Assembly (NCBI GenBank): GCA_944470555.2
Contig: OX104134.1
Coordinates: 113,702,701-113,766,700 of the forward strand
Direction: 5' to 3'
From: Heterobilharzia americana
Lineage: Eukaryota > Platyhelminthes > Trematoda > Strigeidida > Schistosomatidae
DNA length: 64,000 bases
The notes under the pieces are model-generated. The model did no database searches and was not told the origin of the DNA. It saw only the letters and a program-made list of their open reading frames with translations. Positions 1 to 10,657 of this stretch are shown here, piece after piece. A program made the translations under genes and the position numbers. Numbering within the stretch: the stretch's first letter is position 1; each line of letters begins with the position of its first letter.

Positions 1-3000
1 CTTCAGTAGCACGCCTCCAGTGACCTCTGTTCTCTGAGATCTTTTGAACCTGGTTCCACGACAGCCCACAGCCTCTCATTTCCTCCTCGCATGACCTCCT
101 CCATGTCACCCTCGGACGTCCAACTCGTCGCTTCCCATGGGGATTCCACTCGAGGGCCTGACGCGTGATGTCCTCAGTCGGCCTTCTCAGTGCATGGCCA
201 ATCCATCTCCACTTCTTCCTGCATATTTGTTGCGTGATAGGTTCTTGGTTGGTTCGTTCCCAGAGTTCCTTGTTGCTTATTTTTTCTGGCCATCTGATCT
301 TCAGCAGCGAGCGTAAGCAGTTGTTGATGAATGTCTGTAGTTTATTGGAAATGCCTTTCGTGACGCGCCAAGTCTCTGAGCCATACAAGAGCACTGACTT
401 GACGTTGGTGTTGAAAATCCGTATCTTGTTCCACATGCTGAATGCAGTGCAGAAGATCTCCACACTGGTTTCAGGCTAATGAACGCCTGTCTTGCTTTTC
501 CGATTCTGACTTTGACGTCCTCGTCCGTCCCGCCTGTAGTTGAAACAGTGCTTCCTAGATAAGTGAAGGAGGTTACTTCCTTCAAGTTTCTCCCGTTGAC
601 GGTTATTGGAGTTTGTTGTTGTTGTTGTTGTTGTTGATGGTGGTGGTGCGGTATCTTCATCACTTCTGTCTTCTCTATATTCACCTGAAGTCCCGTCTTC
701 GCTGCCTCTTCTATCAACTTGTTAGTTTTTGCCTGCAGATCTTCAAGTTTATGTGACATTAGGCATAAGTCATCGGCGAAATCCAAGTCTTCTAGGTTCT
801 TTTCCGTCGTCCAGTGTATCCCCCTCTTCTCGCTGCCTACTGTTTGCTGCATGATCCAGTCCACCACAATAAGGAATATCATGGGGGATAGTAGGCAACC
901 TTGTTTCACTCCTGTCTTCACTTCAAAGGCATCACTGAGCTTCCCATTGTGGATTACTTGGCATGTGGCATCTTCATATAGTTGTTGAATGAGGCGGATA
1001 AAGGTTTGCGGTACTCCGTAGTATTGAAGCAGTTTCCAAATTACTTCTCGGTCGACGCTGTCAAAGGCCTTCTCAAAGTCGATGAAGTTGAGGTAGAGAG
1101 CTGATTGCCATTCTACGCTCTGTTCTATGATGATGCGCAGTGTAGCGTTGCAATTTGGTCAGCACATGATTTGTACTTCCTGAAGCCTGCCTGTTCCGGT
1201 CGCAGTTTTGAATCCAGTGCGTCTTTAAGCCTCTCCAGGATGATGCGGCTTAATATTTTGCTTGCTTTGGGTGGACAGGAGAGTGATTCCGCGCCAGTTC
1301 TTGCAAGCACTGAGGTCTCCCTTCTTCGGCAGTTTGACAAGGTAACCCTTCTTCCAATCGTCAGGTACCTTCTCTTCCTTCCACACCTTCTGCAATAGTG
1401 GTGTGAGCATGTCTGCTGTTGTCTCTGCATCTGTTCTCAGTGCTTCTGGCGGTATTCCATCTGGTCCTGCTGCTTTCCCGCATTTCAGTAGCTTTATGGC
1501 GTTCAGGACTTCCATTTTCGTTGGGGGATTTATGTTCACTTGTAATTCAGCGGCTGCAGGTGGTATTTCTGGACGAAGTGCAGGTGGTGGTGGTGGTCGA
1601 TTCAAGAGCTTCTTGAAGTGGTCGGCCCATCGTTTCCTCTGTTTCTCTTCTTTCGTAATTAAATTTCCTTCTTCATCTTTTATTGGTTTCATCTGTGTTG
1701 GTCTCGCCCCTGATAGCAACCTGGTTATTTGATACAATGTCGTCAGGTCTCTCTTACCTGCAGCCTGTTCTGCTTCACTTGCCAGTGTATCGTAGAAGTG
1801 TCTTTTGTCTTTCTGTGCACTCTTCTTCACTTCTTTATCCAGTGTTTTATACATTGTGCTCAGTTCCTCTTGTCGTTGAGCATCCTTGCACTGGTTTATC
1901 TTCTGCTTCACCATCCTCCTCTCCTCTATCAGCTTCCAGGTATCCGTCGAGATCCATTCCTTGTCTTCTTTCTTCTTCCTTCCTAATACTGTTGTGCAGG
2001 TTTCTTTCCACATAGCTTTCAAAGACTTCCAGTGTTCTTCCACACAGGTTTCTTCAGGGATGTCCCTCGACGTCTCCCATTTTGTCGTGATGGCTGCTTT
2101 GAAGATCTCCTTTGTAGTTTCATCCTTCAGTTTCCGAGTGTTGTACTTGAATTGAGGTCTATCACCAGCTTCCTTGAAGGCTTTTAACTTGATTTCGAAG
2201 GTTCCTTGCACTAGATAGTGGTCTGAACCTACATCTGCTCCTCTTCTTGACCTTGTGTCAAGTAGGCTGACTGCGTCTCCATTTTCTTGAGATTGAGATA
2301 AAGTCGATTTGATTTTTGGTGTGTCCATCTGGTGAAATCCATGTCGCTTTGTGGATATCCTTGTGCCTGAACACACTGCCTCATTTCAATCACCAAATCG
2401 TTGAATGCACAGAATTCTGCAAACAATTCTCCATTCTCATTCATTTCGCCTAGCGCCTCTCGACCCATGGTTAGTTCTCTTCCCGTGTTGTCCCCTCCCA
2501 GTTTGGCATTCATGTCGCCCATTAGAATTTTGATATCGCCAACTGACGTCTTGTCCAGTGTTGACTGAAGTTGTCTGTAGAATTCCTCCTTTTTCTCTTC
2601 ATCTGCATTATTTGTAGGTGCATAACATTGTATGATTGTGACCTTTCTTCCTTTTGAGTTGAATCTTGCTTCCATGATCCTGGAGGAGATTGGTTCCCAC
2701 TGCATGAGAGCCTTCGATGCTCTTGAGGACATCATGATAGCCACTCCCTCAGTGTGCTCGTGGTTGGCGTCTGGGTGACCGGAGTAGATTATTGATTCTC
2801 CAGTTGACAGTTTGGAGAGTCCACTCCCATTCCATCTGCTTTCGCAAATCCCAAGCACTTCGATGTGATATCGTCTCATCTCCTTTGCAATCTGGGCTGC
2901 CTTACTGGGTTCAAACATCGTGCGGACATTCCATGTCCCCACGTTTACTTTCGCTTTCATCGAGAGATGGAGGACACATCGGTCAATTGGCTTCCTGAAG

Positions 3001-3212
3001 GCAGGCTTTCACCAACTGGCGTCATTTCGCCTCTCCGATTCCAGCGGGGAATAAGTTTGTTTTCATTTTTTATATTTTGTTTGTGCTTTGAAGTTTCTTT
3101 AGCGGTTAGATTTGTTTTGCGGGGTAGGGTTGCTAGCCCTATGCCCAACCTTCCCTCTTTACCCGGGCTTAGGACCGGCTAGTAACTAGTAAACTAGTTA
3201 ACCAGGCGAGGT
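1..3212 (-). mobile_element. RTE-type non-LTR retrotransposon, nearly complete, frameshifted (copy 1)
   Basis: This is a minus-strand copy of the same element as the intact one at 29671-32885. It keeps the 5' terminus (around 3150-3212, with the same ACTAGT-rich palindrome) but its last ~30 bases and tail lie beyond the window edge. The single ORF is broken into pieces: the endonuclease part (2229-2960), linker and early reverse transcriptase (1225-2376), and late reverse transcriptase with the FADD catalytic motif (301-921). Breaks come from 4-5 base insertions relative to the intact copy, near 470, 1140, 1262, 2270 and 2380. The His-Gln tract (near 615-650) has eight glutamines, against five in the intact copy. 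Not expected to make a functional protein. Family assignment rests on visible motifs and length; confidence in the element is high, in the exact family name lower. Confidence 0.93.
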
Positions 3213-6200
3213 TAGGTCAAAAGTATAGGTCCAACTAACCAACAGGGGTCAATTAGGATGGCTAAAATTAGAAACAATATAGAATATGGTAGATCTTAAT
3301 AAAGGAAAGAATCCGGTGGAGATTTCAGCCACGGATATATATGCTATCAGTCAAGACCACACAGTGAGACGAGACAAAGAGAAAATTTTTAAAAATGAAT
3401 TTGTTCAAGTGAATTGAGACATCGATAACTGAAGCTTTCTTAATCGAATCGATACTTGATTCAAACAACAAAAATGATGCGCCGACGATTCCTAACATGT
3501 CAAAAATTTTGCTACCAACTAGATTGAATGATGAAGAACAAAAGAACTATAAAAGGGTAGGCCTCAAAGTTGTGTGATTACAAACAATAAGTTCTGCTGG
3601 AAGTGTCATCAGTAATTAATACTGCTTCACCGTGTGAACATGTAGTAAAAGAACTCATATGGAATGATATTCTACAAAATGTGTGGTTCTTCTATCATAC
3701 TAAAGAACAGTAAGAATTTGAAATTCCTATGACACAAATAATTCGAATGGAGAACAACGAATATGGGAGGAGGAAAGAAGGTGGCATTACTTGAGAATTG
3801 GTTTGTAAACCAATTCATGATGACAGCAAATTCGAAGAAATATAACTGATATTTTTTAATGATAACCTTTAGGAAACTCACAAAACGAATGATTCAAACT
3901 TTATCTACATTTAAATCAACAGGCAGAGGATCATACAAGGTTACACTACTTATTCGGCTGATAGTTATTTGCTGATAAAAACTTGATTATGTAAAGTACA
4001 GCTTACATAAAGCTACAAGGTGTCAGATGAATAATCGAATTCCCCCTGCCATCTTTTCATGATTTTTGGGTATTTTCTTCATAGATGCGAGTTACACGTA
4101 CACATTTTATTGCGCAATTCACTATTTTTCCAACCGTTTTGTGGAAATGGCAAGAGTAAGATGGAAATCATGGGTAATCTGAAAAACGTCAGTAAACCAT
4201 TATCGATGACTTCTTTATTTGATCAATAGGACTTGGAAAGATGTTTTATTCTATTCGATTATCATACTCCTGCAATATGATGAACCTATTTATCATTCTT
4301 CAGACTTTCTAAATTCCTAAAATCCTTTTACCGCATGTACTTAGTAAAATGTTTTCAACTGAAGAGAAGTTTTATTGGAGTCATCATTCACATATAGTTA
4401 TAAAAATCGACTACTCTTTTCTAGAAACAAGCCAATGAATATAAGGGTGAAATTTCTTTTCTAAGCACTTAGTTGGAGATATAGAATAATCTATGGCTGA
4501 CTCGTAGTGAAATATCTTTGCTTTTACTTTCTCCTTACGCGATACTTGTAGCTATTTAATTTCAATAGATTAAAAGCAATTGACAATGATTTTCTTCACG
4601 TTGTTTTCTAGGTGGGGAGCAGCTTGTGATTCTACAAAACTTCTTTTTCGTAAAACACTTCATCTAAGTATCTAACAGTCACCACAAATGATGCTGACAT
4701 CAACTCATCATGGTCAAGTTGACGTTTTGTTCGCATCAGAATTTCAAAACAATTCATGGATACTGCATGATGACGGAAAACCAATCAGTTTGTAGTACAA
4801 ACTAATGAAAGCTATTAGTGGTATAATTTCGCGTAAAGAACTTAAAGGATCAATAACTTAATCCAGTTATTAAAACTACATCTAAGCTTACTCAGGAAAG
4901 ATAAATTAAATTGAACCAAATGATTCTCCAATGCTGAAATGTTTGTTAGCAAAACGAATCGGAAATCAGATTTCAGTTGATTAACACTGAAGAAGTGTAG
5001 AGTCTTTGCAGGAATCCAGAGTTTAAAAATAAGTAATAGCGGCTGAAGAATACCAAGTGGTGTGCAGACAATCAGCTCTTTTCATATATGTACCGAGATG
5101 TATCATGTGTTGAATCGTACGAATCTGTTTTCGGCTCTAAGTTATTCAAACGGTTATAGTCACTTAGTTTCTCCAGAACACGCATGCAGACATCAAAACT
5201 GCTTGGGACGTTTCATTCACTGAACTTTAATTTTCTCATGGAAGACTTTCACTATCACGCTAATGCTGCGTTATTTACAGAAGTTCTTCAGAAATCCCCT
5301 TCATCAATATAATTTTTTAGATTTTATTCATTTAGGTCTGTTCAGTGCATTTTTAAATGTATCCGTAAATCGCATGATCCCTCTAGATAACACTGTACTC
5401 GTAACCATTACAAAGCCTAAAGAACAGTAACTGGATTCTAGGCGTTTTATTGAAATCAGCATATTCGATGTTGCTATCAAGAAACTTTGTTTAAAAGAAT
5501 TATTTTTGCATTGCACTTCCAATATCTCCTATGGGAGAAAAGGTGTAGTAGTGGTAGGCTTATTTCTCTACTAATGAACTGTTTTTTGTGAACCTGTAGA
5601 ATATCAGAATATATTTGACAGGTGAATAATTACGCCTAAGTAAGCAATACATAGATGATCCATTGACCACATTAAGGTGAGAAGAATAAGCCAGAAACAA
5701 ATTCTAGTGACATACTGAGTATCATTGATGGGTCAAATGTTACCTGAATCTGTTGTAAACTCTGAATTCTACTTTCTTGGCACTCCGTCTAAAAGAGTAA
5801 GAATGTAGAACTGAAAGTTAGTCATCTGAAAAAGGAAATACAATACAATCGATCACGAAGATAAAACTAATTTTTACACTTTATGCCTATCCAAGATAAA
5901 ACCACACCAACTAAATAATTTCTTATAAGCTATAAGTATTCATGACAACGATTGCTTACGTACATCTTTAGGAAAAAATGAAATCGAAAATCAGGATTAG
6001 CTCAATTATGAATTGTCAGCATATATATATATATAATGAATGTGAATGCTGACTGCAGCAGTAATTGTAATTGCTTTTGGCTTCTATTCATAGAAGAAAC
6101 ATTTCCTTGTTACCCTACAGATTGTACTCTGAAATCGATGATTACTAATATGAGGATGCATATAGAATAGGCTGGCTATAACGATTTCTTCACTGTCTGC

Positions 6201-6640
6201 TTAAGCATTTACCAGCTGTTGTAGCTTCAGTTATTTAGGTCATAAACGTTAAAATATAACAATCAAATTTTTTGCATAAAGGAATAGAACAATGTTTTAT
6301 ATACGTTAATTTTTGATGCAAAGTTTACACATGATGATAAGTTTTCCATCTTATACTATTTCGAGCAAATTGATTGCCCGTGATCCTAACAACAGATGGA
6401 ATGAATATTGCTAGAATATTCCAGCTGTTGCTGTGATTATTAATTCAGCTCAAAATATTACCAAAATAAAATTTTTCACCATGTAAACTGTGTATTGAAA
6501 ACCGAATTATAACACATAAACACTTTGATTAGGTTGGAAGTTAAACGTTTGAGTCTACCACATAACCAGAAACGTTTTTCATGCAAAGGCTCTCCCAACA
6601 GGTGGAAACTTTTTAAGGGCCTCACTGGCAGTAAACACAG
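3213..6640. other. Intergenic stretch with no supported gene
   Basis: AT-rich sequence with only short ORFs (under 70 codons) that show no recognisable domain. A short (AT)n run sits near 6021-6034. I see no RNA gene, mobile element or splice-flanked exon here. Confidence 0.5.
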
Positions 6641-6826
6641 TAGTAAAGAAGCATGTGTTGACGTTTGTGCTTTGAACATTTCGTGTAAACGCCAATCCAG
6701 CTGTCTCATCCAAACTTGTTCCCCCTTTTCCATTAGTAAAGAAGCATGTGTTGACGTCTGTGCTTTGAATATATCGTGTAAACGCCAATCCAGCTGTCTC
6801 ATCGAAACCTGTTCGCCCTTTTCCAT
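6641..6826 (+). repeat. Tandem duplication of a 93-bp unit, open in several frames
   Basis: Two head-to-tail units (6641-6733 and 6734-6826) differ at only a few positions. The 93-base period is 31 codons, so the plus-strand frame (6525-6911) stays open and reads a repeated cysteine-rich peptide containing KEACVDVCALNISCKRQSS. The minus strand also stays open in two frames, one repeating an MRQLDWRLH motif. No family is recognised. It could be a fragment of a repeat or a decayed coding exon; no clear start, splice site or partner exon is seen. Confidence 0.75.
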
Positions 6827-8139
6827 TGAAGAATGTTGTCCAGCATTCACCAGGAAAGATGTTTTCGAATATCTCAAATTCGTGAAGCCTCTACAGTTTA
6901 TGTCCAGATAACATGTCAGGTTTCATATTCACGAAATGTGCTGATATATTATACCATCCATTAACTAACATGTTTAGTGGATCGTTTTCAGAAAACAACA
7001 TACAGTTTGCCTAGGAAGATATTAGGCTAGTCCCCATACCTAAGTCAGTGACTCCAGGCACATGTCTGAAATTACTTCCGATTGCAGTCATTTCTGCTTT
7101 CTTAGAATAATGGAGAAGCTAATAATAAATGCACTTGAGCCGTCGATAAAGGTTTTTTGGAAATCTTAATCAGTTTGCATACGAAAGCAAAGGAGCACCC
7201 TGGATGCCAACACTGTCTTATATCACAATATTGCTTATAATGGCGAACGTAACCTATGTAAACTGCTTAGGTCTCGGAATTGGTGTTTAATTCATGGTTG
7301 CGCATAAGAAAATGCCACAAGTATGGTTTACCGGAGTGAGTGTTTTCCTTCACGCCTCTCCAGGTCCTCCAATATCTTACCAATTCCCATACGAATATTT
7401 CGCCTGACTTCCAGGATTAGAAATCTGAGAGCATCCAGTATAACTCAGTCGCTTCTCTTGTGTTTTATAATCTCCAGCATCTTGTATTCTCCATAAGTAA
7501 TCCTCTCTATTCCTTCCTAGGTTTCTAGTAAAACATTATTCTGTATTGGGAAGAACGTTAAAGATTACCATCACCGCTTGTGATGTACCTCTGAACCTTC
7601 TCAATAAAACTGCTATTGATATGCACATTAACTTGTGGAAACATCAGGTTTGAGTTATTTTATCAGATGACCAGTATCCTCTTAACTAAAATCTCTGCGT
7701 GTCAATCATCAGGCAAGGGCATTAGAAACTACATGAGACTTTGTGCACATACTACTAAATATGACATCTCTACAATACGATATTTAGTTCACAATCCGTG
7801 TGAGTAGAAATGTGTAAGAAATGAATTCACTGATCACCTTTTGTTTCTGGAAGCAAGCTAATAAAGGATTAGACAGTTTACTGTAATCTGTGTATCAAAA
7901 ACCTAACGTTATTATTTATCTAAGTTGACTGGGCATCCTAAATAACGTTGAAAATGTAGTGAATATTCTTTTCTTTTACATGTAATTTTTACCTAATTTG
8001 CTACCTATCTATGTAAACTGTTTCTGTCTAATTGATGCTATATGACATGTTCAAAATCGTGTACAATAGTGCTGAAATATCGATTTAAAAAAGCACCCAC
8101 GATTATTTTTAAAACAAAACAACAGCAACCTTTAATAAT
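6827..8139. other. Intergenic stretch with no supported gene
   Basis: No ORF of note, no clear repeat and no RNA gene found. The stretch ends where the left arm of the large inverted repeat begins. Confidence 0.45.
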
Positions 8140-8742
8140 GGTGTCAGATTAATTACTCATTTCTACTATTTCAGTTTTGTAAATGATTAGAACTTATGAG
8201 CACAAATACAATTGTCATATGAATGACTCAGATCATCCCACACAATATTAAAATTTGATATTAGATTAGTCTTAACTGATCCACAATTACGTTCCACCAC
8301 TGTACCCAACTTCCATTTATATTCATGTTAATAAACACACGGTATTCCTTTTCGAATGCTAGTCACCAAATTCTCGTGAAGAATCACACTACCGGAAAAG
8401 GTGAGTAGTTGAAAACCACCCAGACTGATCTGTAGACTATCAGCAAGATGAGAATGTTCTGAAGACGGCTGATTAACTCGTTCGGGACTAGGCTCAGCGG
8501 CGGTGTTCTCGGTCAAATCATTCAAATCATACAGCTGGATTAGTTCAGGTCACTTGAATTCAGCTATCTGACTTGCATTAACCGACATACCTAAAGTTGG
8601 ATAATCAGTTTGGAGAAATTTATAAATTCCATGGTCCACGTTGACATTTCTCACAGATGAGAGTAGTTTTTCAACTGCCGAAACCATGAATAGCATATCC
8701 ATTTACACTGGTAGGTGACTATGAAACCATCCCAGAAAATGA

Positions 8743-9900
8743 AATATTTAAATATTTGGCGTCAGTGTAATGCCTAATTACAAACCACTGAAAATGTACA
8801 CTAACCAAGTCGTATGGAGTGAAGTGAAAGTAACATAATATTCAGATAGGAGATCAAAAAGTAAATGTCTGTGATGTGGCAAGCGTTTATACCACTGCAA
8901 CAACCAGTAAAACTCTAAATTCTGTTAGAAATAAGCTTATAAATAATCTTTAACCCGCTCACAGAACTAGGGCACCGATTAAAGACATCATCTCAGGAAT
9001 CCAGGTATGTTTCACCACTAAGGTTTTCAAAGTTAAAACAGGATATATAAACAGACGGAAGGAAAAGCCATGTGATCACTGAAATCCCCAGTCGTAACAG
9101 ATATTCTTACTAACAGTTGAGAACGTATAGCTGCCAGAACATCTAAACCAGTCCGAAAGTATGTTTGATGGTATGTGGATGGCACATTTACTTTGTTTAA
9201 ATCCACACATACCCATAACGTCTTCAGACGCATACAGTCGATGGTAGATGGATGAAATATGATTTCCATTTAGAAGATGACTAAGAAGAATTACCTATGC
9301 TTGGCCAAAAATCGAAGAAAAACGTTAATTTAGACAAAATATCCGCAGGAAATCATCGCATTTCTACAGCTATTTAGGTGGTAGTTTAATGTTTAAGTAA
9401 TCTCTTCATTAGTTTAAAAGATTAAGGTAGGGAAATGAAACACTTGAGAGAAGCCTAACTCCTTAATAGTTAATTATCATCTTAAATTTATTCAGGAATG
9501 CATAAGGATGCGTACAAAATAGAAAACTGATATAAGTAGTGGTTGCAACACAACTAAGAAAACATCCTTGGCTTCTATGGTGTTGCTACATGAGGAAGGA
9601 CTATTAGAAAGCTTACGAAGGATTTTCGATAAGGCTGGAATTAGGGTAGTGTTCAAACTTACAAGTTCTAACACAGACAAACTATGTGCGCTTAAGGATT
9701 CTGTAGACCCAGCTAGACAAAGTAAAATAATTTTACAAACACCTTGCGATGACTGTAAGGTGAAGTGCAAAGGACAAACTACTCGGTTGAAGTCAGCCAG
9801 GTAAGCAGATCATAGGCAACTAATTGATAGACTGTATTCAGATGAGTTATCTAGAGAATTTGGACCTACCTGTGTATAGGATAACACAGAAAGACACAAT
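8743..9900 (+). pseudogene. Degenerate Penelope-like element (reverse transcriptase + GIY-YIG)
   Basis: Plus-strand translation in pieces follows the better copy at 49124-50832: a KYLASV block near 8750, a DVASVYTT block (motif A region, DVTSLYT in the good copy) near 8875, the region before motif B near 9030-9060, and then the GIY-YIG part at 9568-9804. The last reads LRRIFDKAGIRVVFKLTSSN, then CDDCKVKCKGQTTR, where the good copy has CNDCEVKYIGQTSR. The GIY-YIG signature is lost: the YIG position reads CKG. Stops and frameshifts run throughout. The antisense of the motif C (YVDD) region is the open frame at 9033-9269, which is not itself a gene. Confidence 0.85.
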
Positions 9901-9941
9901 AGGGTGTAACAAAATATAAGTTGAGAACTGAAGACTATTGT

Positions 9942-10453
9942 GTTTAAGGTTGGTATTCACCATGAACTGAGATAAGTTAGGAGAACACGGGATACTTGGG
10001 AGCAGTGGACAGCAGCTCTTTTGTCCCAGTATTGGGATCCTCAGTAAGGCACGTTCATGAGCCTGTCAGGGATCGATCCCAGGATCTTCGGGTTCCATGG
10101 CTAGCACGTTAGCATTGGGTCACTGGGTTGAAATCGAATGGTCCATATTTCGTCTTTTTGCCAGTTCATGATATACCGCGACCTGTATGCAATGCCGTCG
10201 TTGAGTAGCTGTCCTCGTGTTTGGCTTGACTGATCCCGTTGGAACTTTGGGCATCACCTCTTGAAGCCATTCACCACGGAACACTAGAATAATTCAATTT
10301 TAAGGTTTTTAGGGATCTATCTGTTGATTTCAGTTTGATGTTCATCATCACCTCTGACCGGGGAACCTGGATGTCCTGGGTCCGATTTCTGGTGGAGACA
10401 TGGGTGCACACTGCTAAGAAGTCCCACACTAGGACGAAACAGCTATCCAGTTC
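9942..10453. mobile_element. Foldback/SINE-like element, truncated at the inverted-repeat boundary
   Basis: One end (9942-10045) and the other end (10330-10453) are related in inverted orientation; the last ~45 bases of the second end, present in the right-arm copy, are missing here. Each end carries a hammerhead-like hairpin. On the minus strand the sequence CTGAGGA (10038-10044) precedes a TCCC/GGGA stem and then CAAAAG. On the plus strand a GTCC/GGAC stem is followed by GAAAC (10436-10440), but the CTGANGA half is lost. A B-box-like sequence, GGATCGATCCC, lies at about 10070-10082. It probably belongs to the same family as the elements at 40679 and 58633. Confidence 0.7.
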
Positions 10454-10580
10454 ACTGAGATCAGCTCATATCTGCAAGAAATTTGATTCATATTTCCTCT
10501 GCCTTATTAAACTACTTTAACATTTTCAAATAACTTCCGTAGCAACTTAGCCAATACCTAGCCCTATGATTGTGTAGGAA

Positions 10581-10581
<1 letters not shown>

Positions 10582-10654
<73 letters not shown>
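10582..10654. repeat. (AT)n microsatellite
   Basis: Uninterrupted TA dinucleotide run of about 73 bases, 130 bp inside the inner edge of the left inverted-repeat arm. Confidence 0.97.

Positions 10655-10657
<3 letters not shown>

Larger units (their letters stand above)
8140..10453 (+). repeat. Left arm of a 2.3-kb inverted repeat
   Basis: The reverse complement of this segment recurs at 24241-26554; paired positions sum to 34694 throughout, so there is no net length change. The inner ~1.8 kb looks identical wherever I compared it: the same 78- and 92-residue reading frames occur in both arms at mirrored positions. The outer ~500 bp has scattered substitutions, clustered near 8379-8403 and 8648-8656. 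The arm contains a degenerate Penelope-like element and a foldback element that is cut off exactly at the arm's inner edge. The outer boundary is soft; weak similarity may reach about 8105. Confidence 0.93.
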
